Below are positions 1 through 12,004 of a stretch of DNA of 64,000 nucleotides, in pieces; the stretch's first letter is position 1, and every line of letters starts with the position of its first letter. The stretch is from contig JADLZK010001324.1 of NCBI GenBank assembly GCA_015847255.1, forward strand, positions 1 through 64,000, in the 5' to 3' direction. Under the pieces are notes generated by a model. That model made no database searches. It worked only from the letters and a program-made list of their open reading frames with translations, and had not been told where the DNA came from. The stretch comes from Hyparrhenia diplandra. Lineage: Eukaryota > Streptophyta > Magnoliopsida > Poales > Poaceae. The translations under genes were made by a program, and so were the position numbers.

Positions 1-639
1 CCCTCATTTTCGCCATTTTTTCATGTTTTTGCACTTTATATTAATATAGTTGTTTATGTAATTTTCTTTTGATTAGAAAAATGAGGAAGTTAACTTAATT
101 TACCAAATTGCGTAAATCATTAATTTGTAGTCTAAATTAGAAATCAATTTAATTTATTGACATGTGTAGGAAACATGGCATGGTAACGTAGTGCATGTTG
201 GGCGCGCACGTGGATCTATCGAACCTGGCCGGATTGCCATGCTCAGGTCCATCGCTACCTCGAAATTGTTACAAAAATACAAACACGTAATTTGAAGCTT
301 TGGCGGCCTACCATGGTGCAAATATTCCAAATAACAATGACGAAGGTGTAGCAATGGAGATTCATGAGATGCCAGCTAAAATATTAGCTTCTTAGGTTCA
401 TTGCTTCGTGCCCTACTTAAGGATGTTCTGTTTTAATTAATGTCTTGTTCTTCTTCCTCCGCTTTAGTGGAGTTTGTTGTATGCAAGCAAACAAAAGCCG
501 AGGCGACTTGGGTCCTGAAATAATAAAATATACTATTCATGCATGTTGTGTATTTACTTAAATGTATGTGGTGTTTACTTTTTTTCATACAATGATTATG
601 TTAAAAAATTACGTGATGAGTTTAAATTGGATGTACAAC

Positions 640-3600
640 GAGATCGACGCGACGATGAGTACGACGCGGGGTGCATGAGTTCCTATGTGCGGCCCAAGCA
701 AACAAGCTTAAACGGTTTTATGTCTTTGCCCATGTGCCTTGTGCGGGAATAAGAGAGAGTTTTCCAAAGCACATATCCTTCATTTACACCAGTATAAGTC
801 GGGATTCATGCCCAACTATGTTTGTTGGACCAAGCACGGAGAGACCGGTGTCCCAATGGAAGAAGGTGAAGACGAAGGAGGGGATGACGACAATGTTATT
901 CTTTGAATATGCTGAATTTGGTGATGTCATAGAAAATATTGCAATGGAGGAAGATACGAGAGGAGGCACCGGTGCCGCCAGGAGATGAGCCTACATTGAT
1001 GGGCTTGATCGGGCTATTCGTGAAGCACGCGAGAATGAATGCGAAAAAAAGAAAAGGAGAAGAAGAAGTTTGAGCGCATGCTAGAGGACCACAAGAAGTT
1101 GTTGTACCCAAAGCCGTGATTCGGGCGAGAAAAAGTTGGGTACCACACTAGAATTGCCGCAGTGGAAGGGCTAAGAATGGTGTTTTCGACAATGCGTTTA
1201 GCCGGTTATTGACTATCCGAAGAAGATGCTTTCGAAGGACAATGAGTTGCCCTGCCAAAGACGTCACGAAGCAAAGAAGGTTGTATGTCCTTTGGGATTA
1301 ACAATCAAAAAGATTGATGCATGTCCTAATGATTGTTTCCCGTACTATGGCGAGGATAACGAGAAGTTGGATGAATGTCCGACATGTCATGCATCACGGT
1401 ATAAGATCAGGCGAGACGATCCCGGTGATGTTGATGGCGAAAGGCCTAGGTTGAAAATCCCCTGCTAAGGTTATGTGGTACGCCCGATAATACCACGCCC
1501 GAAACGTTTGTTCGTAAAACAAGGACCATGCAAAGTTGATGCGATGGCACAAAGAAGACCGTAAGATAGACGGCAAGTTGAGGCACCCTCGCCGATGGGT
1601 CACAAAGTGGAGAGCAATCGATTCGAATTCAAGGATTTTTGCGGATGATGCAAGAAACGTGAGGTTTGCCTTAAGTACGGATGGTTTTAACCCCCTTCGG
1701 GATCGTAACAGTAGCCATAGCACCTCGGCCCGTTACTCTGTCTATCTACAACCTTCCCCCGGATATGCATGAAGCGGAAATTCATTATGATGCCGATACT
1801 CATCCAAGGCCCGGCAGCCTAGAAACGACATCGATGTGTACCGAGGCCACTAGTTGACGAGCTTCTTCTTTTGTGGAATAAACCCGTGTAACGTATGTGG
1901 GATGAGTACAAAAGCGGGAACACTTTGACTTTGCGCGCCTCGTTGTTTGTAACAATCAACGATTGGCGGCTCTAAGTAATATATCGACAGTCAAACAAGG
2001 GATATAATGCTTGCACGCGATCTGTTTTCACGGATTGTAAGGGTATTTTTTGAAAAACTGCCGAAAGGTCGCGGTACCCGGCTACCGCCGATTTCTTCCC
2101 AAGAGTCACGTGTTAAGAAAGAAAGGGAAACATTTCAACGGTACCGCAGACCACAATGCCAAGCCTCGCGAACCCGGACTGGTAAGGATGTAATCGGAGA
2201 TGGTCAACGATGTCAAAGTAGTGTTTGGGAAGGGACCCGGCAAGCATACCTGCTCCAAACGACGATGAAGGTCACGCACCCATGTGGAAGAAGAAGTCAA
2301 TATTTTGGGAGCTACCCTATTGGCAAGTCCTAGAGGTTCATTAGTGCAATTGACGTGATGCACCTAACAAAGAATCTTTGTGTCAACTTCGCTAGGCTTC
2401 ATGGGTGTGTGTACGGGAAGCATAAGGACACACGAAGCGCGGACGGACGATGATGGACGCCAATACTTAGGCCCCCGCTAGCTTTAGTCTTACCAAAGAA
2501 GAGAAGGAAAGCATGTTTGAATGCCTAAACGACATCAAGGTACCATCCGATTCTCCTCAAATATAAAGCAATTAATAAATGTGCCGGAGAAGAAATTTCA
2601 ACACTTAAAGTCCCATGATTGCCACGTGCTCATGACACGCTTGCTTCAGTTGCGCTAAGAGGGATTCTACCTCCCAAAGTACGCCCATTTGCTCGTGAAG
2701 CTATGTGCATTTCTCAATGAAATATCTCGAAGGCAATCGATCCGCAGGAATTAACTAAGCTACGTAATGATGTGGTTCGGTGTCTTGTCGGCTTTTGAGT
2801 TGGTGTTCCCTCCCTCCTTCTTTAATATCATGACACACCTCCTAGTTCACCTAGTCAAAGAGATTGCTATTCTCGGTCCCGTGTTCTTACACAACATGTT
2901 CCCCTTTTGAGAGGTTCATGGGAATCTTGAAGAAATATGTTCACAACCGGGCTCGCCCGGAGGGAAGCATCGCCGAGGGCTATGGAACGAGAGGAGGTCA
3001 TTGAGTTCGTGTTGACTTTATTCCCGACCTTGACCCAATTGGTGTCCCCGAATCGCGACATGAGGGAAGGCTAAGTGGAAAGGGGACACTAGGAAAGAGA
3101 ACACTAGGAAAGAGAACATATATCAGTATGGAGGATAACAATTTCGACAAAGCACAATACACAATTCTCAAGCAAAACAGCACTTTGGTGTGTCCGTATA
3201 TCCAAGAACATAAGGAGCTAATACGATCAAAGTTTCGACATGGATGAGGATTCTATTAGGCGTGAGCACTTGTCAACTTTTATCGGTTGGTTGAAAAAAA
3301 AAATGTCAAGGTGATCGAGTCTTCGTGAGCAGCTATATAGGTTGGCTGCACAACCATCGTGGCATGTCCTCACATACAAAGGGTATGAAATAAATGGTAG
3401 CACATTTTACACAGTATCCCAGGATAAAAGGAGCACGAACCAAAAACAAGTGGTGTTCGAATAGATGCCGAAGACCCAAATGGGGTGAAAGAAACATTTT
3501 ATGGCTGCATAGAGGACATATGGGAACTAGACTATGGAGGTAATTTCAAGGTCCCTTTGTTTAAGTGCCCGTGGGTGAAGTTGACCGGAAGCGGGCTTTA

Positions 3601-3930
3601 GCAGGTTGACCCGGATTATGGACTGACAACGGTGGATCTAAAACCACGAGATTATAAAGAAGAACCATTTGTCCTCGCCAAAGATGTAAGTCAGGTATTC
3701 TATGTGAAAGACATGGCTACAAAACCTAAGAAAGGGAAAAACAACAAGGAGCCAACAAATGATGAGCCCGAGGCGCCACATAGTTCTTCCGTAAATCAAA
3801 CATCGTAGGAATTGAGGAGAAGTCGACATGTCAAGATTATGAGAAGCAAATCGAATTGTGCCTTTCAAAGTGAGCAAGGATCCCTCCATCTTACTCAATG
3901 AAGAAGACACTCCATGGACAAGATAGAAGC
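640..3930 (+). pseudogene. Broken CACTA TNP2 transposase
   Basis: TNP2 binds and cuts the ends of CACTA elements. The transposase-associated domain is recognisable near its conserved motif YKSGFMPNYVCWTKHGE (793-843). The TNP2 core follows: KIDACPNDC and CPTCHASRYK (about 1,310-1,410), LMRWHKEDRK and WRAIDSNS then FALSTDGFNP (1,536-1,700), MWKKKSIFWELPYW (2,281-2,325), ESMFECLNDIKVPS (about 2,510-2,550) and ELVFPPSFFNIMTHLLVHLVKEI with GPVFLHNMFPF (2,795-2,910). The C-terminal DUF4216-like segment reads GVRIDAEDPNGV, YGCIEDIWELDY, FKVPLFKCPWV and PFVLAKDVSQVFYV (about 3,450-3,710), ending near 3,925. These pieces fall in all three frames with many stops, so the gene is a pseudogene. Family assignment is firm; exact exon limits are not. 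Confidence 0.85.
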
Positions 3931-4379
3931 CAACTTAATTTAGTGTTTGTGTAATATCGTATTTTGAGACAACCCAATATGTAATAATTATGACCGAACA
4001 TCTTTATTAGTTTCTTCCATTTGACAATGTTTGACAATGCTACGAATATACTTTTTTAAAAAACAAGTAATGTCGAATTTTTACGCATGGATAATGTAAA
4101 AATAATGTTCCCTGTCAAAATACATTATATTTAATTATTTTATTTAATGGCAACAATTTTGCATTAATGAATTATTGATTATTAACTACATTATCATAGC
4201 TAGTCAATAGAAAAAGGTAAAATTTTTAGGTTACATATTTTTATAGTGTGGAGTAAAACAATGTGTAGTTAAATTCAATTTTTCAAAAGTTTTAAAATTG
4301 CTATGTAATTTTCTATATTTAAAATGAATTGTAGTGAATAAATGAAAAGAAAATGTAAAAAAAAAAAAACAAAGGATGA

Positions 4380-4575
4380 AACGGTGGCGGGAGATGTGAA
4401 AAATTTCACCTTTACTCCCGGCCGCACACTCGGCCGGGGAGTAAAGGTGGGCTGTCCCGCCCAAAATTCACCTTTACTCCGGGCCGCGGCCGGGAGTAAA
4501 GGGGGGACTTCTACTCCCGGTGGGGGAGTGGAGCCAGGAGTAAAGGGCTCTACTCCCGGTTGGTGAGCGGAGCCG
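4380..4575. repeat. Inverted TTTACTCCCGG-type subterminal repeats
   Basis: At least five copies of the motif CTTTACTCCCGG or its complement CCGGGAGTAAAG are packed head-to-head here. The same motif dominates the right end at 10,110-10,290. In grass CACTA elements such repeats are transposase-binding sites next to the termini. Finding them in the middle of the block suggests either a nested end or an internal duplication of an end. Confidence 0.6.
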
Positions 4576-4599
4576 AAGGAGTAGAAGTCCGTGGTATAT

Positions 4600-5115
4600 A
4601 ACTTTCGGGCGCTGTTCCCCTCCTTCCTCCGCCCCTCCGCCGATCCGGATCGCCGTCGTCTTCGTCTCGTCAAATGCGTCTCGCCGGCGCCGACGTGGTC
4701 GTCGTCGTCCCGCGCTAGGGCCCTCCCGGCGTTGTCGCGCGCCCGTCGTCCGCGCTTGATCGTCGTTCCGCACGCGCGGCCCCGTCATGCGCGGCCGGCC
4801 GGCGGCCCTCCACTCGGCGGCCGCGCGCTGGTCGGCGACCTCCAAGCACCTCGTCGTCGCCCGCGCGTCTCATGGCAGCGCCGCCCTCCGGCCCACGGCG
4901 CGCCGCCCCTCGCGCCCACCGCCTCGTCCCGGGGGCGGGCTCCCCTGCCAGGCGGCGCCCGGCCGGGCCATTCCTCCACGGCCGCCTCCACGCCGCCTCG
5001 CCTCCGACGTCACGGCAGGCGGCGGCGGCGTGCCGGGGTCCCCTGCTCGCCCGGCGGCCGCACCGACCCGACCGCAAGAAGCGCCACGCCAAGGCGCCAA
5101 GCGCCCGCCGGTCAA
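4600..5115. other. GC-rich leader/CpG block inside the CACTA element
   Basis: This 0.5-kb block is strongly GC- and CpG-rich, which opens overlapping frames on both strands. None has a recognisable domain, and compositions are Pro/Arg/Ala-rich as expected from composition alone. It sits directly upstream of the telo-box array and may be a promoter or leader for the second element gene. I see no real coding sequence. Confidence 0.5.
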
Positions 5116-5243
5116 GGTAGAAAAATTCCGAGAATTTTTTAAAAAAATGCTGTAAATCTAAAAAAAAAAAAGTTAAAAAAAAAATGAGAATAATTGTATA
5201 TGATTGTTAGAGATTGTATGAGAATTGTAAACAATGGTAAAAC

Positions 5244-5862
5244 CGTTAGGGTTTCCGACGACGATCGTAGATTTTTCGCGAATGTGTTAGGGTTTCCGGC
5301 GACTTTAGATTTTTTTGAATGTGTGTTAGGGTTTCCGGCGATGATGAACTATATTTTTCGATGAATGCATGTGTTAGGGTTTCCGACAACGTCGACGCGT
5401 TTTTCGATCGATGTAACATGTAAAATTGAAACTTAGTTTTTCCGACGGAAAGCACGTGTGTGTTAGGGTTTCCGACAACTTTAGATGTTTTCGCGAATGT
5501 GTGTTAGGCGGGTTTCCGGCGATGATGAACTATACTTTTTCGATGAATGCATGTGTTAGGGTTTCCGACGACGCCGACGCTTTTTTCCGATCCATGTAAC
5601 ATGTCAAATTGAAACTTAGTTTTTTTCCGGCAAAAGCACGCGTGTTAGGGTTTCCGACGAAGAACTAAACTAAAAAGCGTGGCCCCGAAGCGAATCCATG
5701 TGTTAGGGTTTCGATCCATGTATACAAAGAGTTCAATGTAACATGTCAAATTGAAACTTAGTTTTTCCCGACGAAAGCACGCATGTTAGGGTTTCCGACG
5801 AAGAACTAAACTAAAAACTTACTTCGACGACGAATCCATGTGTTAGGGTTTTCGGCGACGTC
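5244..5862 (+). repeat. Degenerate tandem array with about eleven GTTAGGGTTTCCG telo-box motifs
   Basis: The motif GTTAGGGTTT(C)CG recurs at roughly 5,248, 5,288, 5,328, 5,373, 5,462, 5,503 (interrupted), 5,554, 5,646, 5,702, 5,786 and 5,841. Intervals are irregular, about 40-90 bp. The spacers share text such as GATGATGAACTATA, TTTCGATGAATGCATG and GTAACATGTAAAATTGAAAC. TTAGGGTTT is the plant telo-box, a known binding motif for telobox factors in plant promoters. This is not a telomere, because the units are long and interspersed. Confidence 0.75.
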
Positions 5863-5933
5863 AAACGTGTTTCGATGTACAACGTAACATGTAAAATAAA
5901 AACTTAGTATGTTTTTTTGTTTTTCAGGGATAG

Positions 5934-8900
5934 ATGGCGATCCAAGAGACAACATCAACATGGACGATGAAGAATTAATGATGAATATTATCCACGGTGG
6001 TGGCAATGATGAAGTTGACGATCATAATAATAATGAAATGGAAGATGCACGGATGTCGACCAATACTTAATGGATTTTGTGCGAACAACCCAGGCGAGTT
6101 ATGACGAGGAGGTATATATGTGTTCATTTTGTAAGAATTAATATATATATATATATATATATAATATTTTCTTCTTATTTGAAATGTCTTTGTATATCGA
6201 CCTTTCCGCATCAACGCCAACTCCACGCCAATAGTAAGACAACTCGAGGGCCCGTTAAGCCGTTGGACGGCCGATATATCATCTCAGAGTTCCATGTGGG
6301 AAGAGGACAAGTGCTAGGAGAACATGCCAAAAAATATATATACCTTCGTGGGTACCTTGTAAGGGAAAGGATCCCGATCACATGTCGGCTATGGAAGATG
6401 AGGAAGAGTGCACCTCATATTAGTTACGTCTCACGATGCCGACAAAGATATAATCGGCAAGAGGTTGAATTGAAATTCTCGTTTGACACGAGATAATTAC
6501 CACCATGTCATCACCCATGAAGATTTGGTGGCTAGAGTTAAGAACTGGAGTATGCAAACAAATGGCCAAACAATTCGCGTGTCCTCGAAGAAGGATTTGT
6601 ACACCAAATATGTCAAGAAGAACCCGACTCCAAATTGGTTAGTTCCAACTCGATTGCCAGGTGCAGACCGTATTGGGACGAATTTGTGGAGTACAAGACT
6701 TCAGAGGAGGCAATGGAACTTTCGAGAAAGAACCAACAAAATGCCGAAAAAAGGAGTACCACCACCGCTTAGGTTCCGTGGATATGCAAGTTCCATTCCT
6801 AAGTGGAGACAAAAAGAAGAGGAGCTTCTCGGCAAAGGGGATCACACCGTAAACACTCAACCGGCCCGAACGCACTAAGCAAAGGGCTTCCGGGTCATGG
6901 GGACAATTGTGCCCGAGACCAGGCAAGGTAATTCATGGCCAAAAACTTGAGGAGGCAACAAGAAGATTGATGGACATTCTTCGCGAAAAATCTTTGGCTT
7001 GTTCAGCCCAATAGAGAGAGAGATGAACTTACATATGCCATTGGGACCGCCGAGCACACCGGTCGAACAAGAGGCAAAGGGGCCGTCCGTGGAAGTTTGG
7101 TTTCCCGTGATGACATCGGTACCTATAGAACCCACAGAGAAGGAAGGAGCTTGAGTTAGAGCACATGCGCATGTTGGAGCAATATGCCGTTAACGCAGTT
7201 GAAGGAAAAGGAAGAAGAAATGCAAGCAAAAATGCAAGAAGAAATCAAAAGGCAAGTCCGGCTACAATTGAATGAGCTGCGCTCGGTGCACCTACCGCAG
7301 CCTCGTGTAGCCACTCGATCAAGTGACAAGCAACCGTGCTTCCACACAACAGACCAAGTCTTGTTGACACGGACCCGCGCTTCCTCGTGGATGACATCAT
7401 CGAGAAGTTGACACCATGCGAGCCGCACATCCCAAAGGAGGGTGGCAAAGATGCGGTGATGGTGGCCATTGCGGTTGTTAGTCCGATTGACCGTACCAAG
7501 ACACCAAGACTTCACGGACGTAATACCACCGGGATTTGCTGCCGTCTCGATGGATAAAGTGGTTGAAGGTTACGCCGACGTGGATCTTGAAATTGCGAGG
7601 AGGTGACGGGGATACAAAACTAGGAGATGTTGAGAAGCAATTTATTGCATGGCGTAAACGGTACATTGTTATTCCTGGGATGCCGATGCCGCGAAATTTG
7701 CCTCCCCGAGTTACCGTAACCCGGTGGAAAGGATGGCTCCCCGTGAGGATCGTAGTAGTCCCGGGCGGTGCTTACGATGGCCCAAAGAGAAGACACGGCG
7801 GCATCCCCGGCCGCATCTCCAAGGCGTCGCCACGGCCTCCACCACCACCCACCACCACCTCCCGGGCCGCCACCGGGCGCCGGCAAAGGTGCGATCACCG
7901 CCGCCAACATGATGCCGCAATGCCTCCTCCCGTGACAAAGGCAACTAAGAAGGCAACAAAGGCAACGCAGTCTTGGCGCAGCGAGCGAAGAAAATATTGA
8001 CCAAGAATAAAAAGCTCATTCCCAAGAAATTGCCCGGTGAAATGAGTAAGGAGGAATTGACGCCGATGTCAAAGAAATAAACAAAAATTCTTCAAGTCAA
8101 GCAGCCCGAAGAAGACGGCGGAGGCGGCGGCGGCGGAGCTCAAGACCTACTTCCTACCTCAAAAACGTGCTTAGACAGTAAAAAAATAGAAGCTAGGAAA
8201 AAGAAAGATAAGGATTCAAGCAAGCCCTCGCCACTTTCGGACTTTGACCGCACTCTATTCAAGGAAATTGACCTAAAGAGAAGGAAGAAGAGTCAAACCT
8301 GTTCCACAACTTGGAGATACGTCGGGACCACTTTCCGGTGAAGTGTTCGATCAATACGGTTTGAACACGTAGTACATAAAGTTTCGCTTTGGTGCATCGA
8401 GTTAATACCGGTGAGCTTTTTTAGAGTACTATATTGCTAGTGGTATCGACATGAAGCAGTGATCTTTGAGACCGCAACATGTAGATGATGACCAAGATAG
8501 AACCTTTCAATTGGGCCGAGTCTATGGGATCCCCGATAGATGTTCTAGCCTGGGTACTCAAATGTATGAGCTAAAACAGAAGTACCTAGACTTGTGTGCA
8601 AAAGGACAAGACAAATTTGGTGTCGACTAAGAAACCGGTGGGGAATCCGGGCGATGACGTGATGTGGGTTGATTTTTGTGAATTGCACCAACTATTCCAC
8701 CGACCTCCCTCGACAAAAGCATCCTCGGCATTTATTGTTTGTAAGTGATTCTTTCTCCGCTTACTAATACGCCAATATGTCCCGATAATATATGTATGTG
8801 TCTAATACCATATGCTCTTTTCGACCATATATGTAGATCTTGGATTCAACATTTTCGAATCAAGGAGAGTAATCGATATTGGATACATTGATCCTTATAT

Positions 8901-9801
8901 CGTGCACAAAAACCCAAAATCAATACATGGTTTGAAAGTAGACACACGTAAAAATATAAAGATGTTCCTCGAGCAACACCGCACCGACAAGAGGGTAGTA
9001 ATGTTCCCATACGGATTCAAGTGAGTGTTCGTAACTTTGACGATCATGTTCTTCATAATAACCTTTCTTTCTAGCTAGCTCAACCGCCGTTTACACATGC
9101 AGTGGACACTGGATATTGTTTCACATCGTGCAACCAAAAAAGTCACCTCACAATCTTTGACTCGTTGAGATGGCCCCGAGAGTGGTACGTAAGATATGAT
9201 CGAAATAATTCAGGGGTAATTGCATAAACCTCGCCAATTTTATATATACTCATGATTTTCAAACCCTTTGCTTATGTGTTAATTAATAGTCTAGTTTTTT
9301 TGTTCTATTGTGCAGGGTTTGGGCAGAGATAAAACATGAACATAACATGACCGATCGTGCACCGCAACTGAATGTTCAACTATTCCCGGTATGTACTATA
9401 TATATGGTTACATTAATTCAAGTCCCTATATTGCTTCATATATATGACAAATGACTCTCTTTTTTTTTTTATCTTAAAGTGGGGTCTACAACAACCACGG
9501 GGAGCAAATCATTGTGGATTATATTGTTGCGAGAATATCGGGATAAATTCCACCAATTACACCGAGCATGAACGGGTACGTATGTACATCAAAGTCTGTT
9601 GTTATTGACGCCGTTATTTATATAACTAATCATATCTTATATATACTAATACTTTTTATTTTACTCTAATTGCAGACGAGAAGGTTAATGGAGAAAACAT
9701 TAAAAGAAGCGCATCTTGAAGCCATGCAAGAGGCTATTGCCGGATTTATTAATACCCAGATCCTAGAGCCTTCCTACGAAGTTCTACAACGACACCAATG
9801 A
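5934..9801 (+). pseudogene. Broken CACTA second gene: TNPA-like protein joined to Ulp1/C48 cysteine protease
   Basis: The gene opens at about 5,959 with MDDEELMMNIIHGGGNDEVD. An intron follows the GAG|GTATATATG junction near 6,111. The TNPA-like middle shows RDELTYAIGTAEHTGRTRGK (about 7,020-7,080), a coiled Gln/Glu/Lys stretch (7,185-7,290) and HIPKEGGKDAVMVAIAVVSP (7,425-7,485). The protease part reads NIFESRRVIDIGYIDPY (8,840-8,900), HWILFHIVQPKKS (catalytic-type His, near 9,109), FDSLRWP (Asp, after a frameshift, near 9,160) and QPRGANHCGLYCCENI (catalytic-type Cys, about 9,490-9,535). The C-terminal exon is 9,676-9,801. Ulp1-like proteases cleave ubiquitin-like SUMO tails; their role in CACTA elements is unknown. 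Frameshifts and stops make this copy non-functional. Confidence 0.75.
6138..6163. repeat. (AT)n microsatellite
   Basis: A simple AT dinucleotide run inside the first intron of the CACTA second gene. Confidence 0.9.
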
Positions 9802-9962
9802 CAGATGGCTGCCAAAGGATCCTCTCCCCGTGTAATCGGGACATGTAGTATTATCTTAATATGTAATCGAGACATGTATGAACAACTTATATATATTTGT
9901 GCTTGAACAATTACTAATGTGTAATATATATGTGTGTGCTTTAATATATAAATATAAGTGTG

Positions 9963-9969
<7 letters not shown>

Positions 9970-10008
<39 letters not shown>
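9970..10008. repeat. (AT)n microsatellite
   Basis: An AT dinucleotide run of about 38 bp, followed by shorter AT tracts to 10,040, in the 3' flank of the CACTA gene. Confidence 0.9.
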
Positions 10009-10012
<4 letters not shown>

Positions 10013-10097
10013 TTTAATATATGTATATATATATATATTACAAATTAATAAGCACTATTCAAATGCTATTAGGAATAAAAATAGAAATTTGGCACGG

Positions 10098-10321
10098 CAC
10101 TACAAAAAAAAAAAACCTTTACTCCCGGTTGGGGTACCAACCGAGTAAAGCCTCCCGCCGGCCACGTTGTTCGGTAGAAGCTTTACTCCCGGTTGGTACC
10201 CCCAACCGAGTAAAGCCCCCCTCTAGTCCCGGTTCGAATACTTTTACTCCCCAAGCCGTGTTCCCGGTTCCAAAACCGGGAGTAAAGGCCCTAAGGAGCC
10301 GGGATTAAAAGTCATTTCTGT
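10098..10321. mobile_element. CACTA terminal segment or small nested CACTA MITE
   Basis: Starts with CACTACAAAAAA and contains CTTTACTCCCGGTTGG and complementary ACCAACCGAGTAAAG copies that could pair into hairpins. It closes near TCATTTCTGTGG, which resembles the reverse complement of the common grass CACTA end CACTACAGAAATGA with a short deletion. I could not find a convincing 3-bp target duplication. Confidence 0.55.
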
Positions 10322-10329
10322 GGGTTTGA

Positions 10330-10412
10330 GTTGCGGTTTCCTCGCATTGCACAGGCGACCCAGACTCCGCACAAAGCAAGGGGCTCTCAGCATGGGTTGC
10401 ACCCTTTTTTTA
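10330..10412 (+). repeat. Possible SINE 3' fragment
   Basis: The stretch containing GCGACCCAGACTCCGCACAA, then GGGTTGCACC and a T run, resembles the 3' part of grass SINE-type repeats. No pol III boxes or target duplication are visible. Low confidence. Confidence 0.25.
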
Positions 10413-10439
10413 TGAGCTGAAGAAAAATTAGCCATTAGC

Positions 10440-11275
10440 CTATGACATCAGTATGCAGAGAACAATTGTGAGATATGATTGGATCTTGGAAGTCTTGTTT
10501 AGACATCTCTGACTCTATGCCATCCATGTTAATGGAAACAGTACAAAAAGATTTATGTCTATATATAAATATACCACGACTCGGATTCTAGTACTTGATA
10601 AACCTGGCTTGGAATCGAGAATCTATAATTTTAGCTAACCTAGATGGCTAATAAGTTATTACTTAATCCCATATAAAGTGTCATGAATACAATATCTGTA
10701 TACAAACAAAAACACTGTGCATGATTATTGGCAGTGCGAACAGATAGTTGTAGACTAAGTGAGCGAAGATAAGTAGCTCATTCATTTGTACTAAACATTA
10801 TGAGTAATAGCATATATCAAGCCATCAAGGGGGCATATAATAACAAAGAAAAAAAATCTAACCACCTCTACATCTTGACCATAGATGTGCAAACTGTCGA
10901 GGGGGGCAAGGCCAAAGTCTAGCTACTACCAAGACAACATCTCACCAGATGCCTTGATCATGACCACACACATGAGTTCAGACGGAGGTAACAATAAACA
11001 ATAGTGAGATGCATCTATATATACTCCAATATTCTATATAGTTGTTCAACTTTTTTGGAAACCAAAATTACAGCAATCATCCTCTACATGTTCTATGTAT
11101 TAGATCTAACAAGGCTTAGTATCCTGAACTTAAGCTTAGCCTGAACCATTCTCATATGTATGTACATTATTATGACTTATGAGTCCTTTTTTATGCCATA
11201 TAATATGATGATTCTCAAGAAGGCAAAAACGTTGATTTAACATGTATCGAAAGAGACTTGTACTGAGAAATTAAG
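10440..11275. other. AT-rich stretch, no gene recognised
   Basis: Mostly AT-rich single-copy-looking sequence. On the minus strand, 10,860-10,915 can be read as an exon-like peptide ending LDSLHIYGQDVEVVR, but I cannot support splice sites on both sides or name a family. Confidence 0.3.
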
Positions 11276-11281
11276 TAATAC

Positions 11282-11385
11282 CTGTAGAAGCGTAAAGAAG
11301 AGAAACCTTCACTTGGCGAGTCTTGCCGACTTGCATCTTTGACTACATACTGCCTCTCTATGTCCGTGATGGGACGTTCTGAATC
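11282..11385 (-). other. Exon-like segment of an unrecognised gene
   Basis: On the minus strand an open 104-nt segment is flanked by a good acceptor (a pyrimidine-rich tract then ATCATCAG) and a donor (ACAG|GTATTA). It reads DSERPITDIERQYVVKDASR and then QDSPSEGFSSLRFYR. A second acceptor-like site, TTTCCCCCACCTCAG, precedes minus-strand sequence around 11,845-11,780. I do not recognise the protein, and it does not match Ku80, whose 5' exons lie upstream on the same strand. It may be a remnant of another gene or chance. Confidence 0.3.
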
Positions 11386-12004
11386 CTGATGATTAGAGGA
11401 AAAATAACAGCCACCTATATCATGGTGATTCCTATGAAACTGAAGTTATTGTCTCAACACATGATTCAAGTGCACACACAAGTTTTACTGTTTTTGACTG
11501 AACACAATTTTATTCTGTTTGATCAAAATTTATCTCAAAACACACAGTTTCATGCCTTCTCTTTGTAATGAAAAACAAGGGATCCTAATGTCACGCCTGG
11601 TTTTCCAAAGGAGACCAGACATCGCCATATGTGTGCCCAGGAAGTCCACACATATAGCACAGAATAAAAATATCAGAAAACAATGCTTTAAAACGTAGAA
11701 ACAACTAAACAAACACTCACAATTATCAGAGTAACGCGGAATGGTTGCTAAACTTCTCGGGCTCCATTATCTTCAGGGACAGTTGACTGGGGGCTCCGTA
11801 TGCCAACTAGTATCTTCATCCATCTTTTGTGCAACAGACTGAGGTGGGGGAAATTGCAAGAGTGAGTCCATGTCGAACTCAGCAAGTAATAGCATGGTAG
11901 TAACTTACCCATATAATCATGACCATTATAACATAAATAATAAATATGCATAAGTGATAAATATTAGTGAACAATAATAACAATATAAGCGTCATCATCC
12001 TTAA

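Larger units (their letters stand above)
1..10321 (+). mobile_element. Degenerate CACTA (En/Spm) DNA transposon with TNP2 and TNPA-Ulp1 genes
   Basis: The block carries, in order on the plus strand, a TNP2-type transposase, short inverted subterminal motifs (TTTACTCCCGG and complement, 4,410-4,570), a GC-rich leader, a telo-box tandem array, a second multi-exon gene ending in a Ulp1-like protease, and a right end rich in TTTACTCCCGGTTGG repeats. This gene order is known from large grass CACTA elements. The left end lies outside the window. The right boundary is uncertain: a CACTACAAAAAA end starts at 10,098, and a degenerate end reading TCATTTCTGTGG closes near 10,321, so a small nested element is possible. 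Many stops and frameshifts show the copy is dead. Confidence 0.75.

Noticed and set aside
5244..5862. Interstitial telomere
   Set aside because: TTAGGGTTT motifs are separated by 30-80 bp of other sequence; there is no uninterrupted TTTAGGG run.
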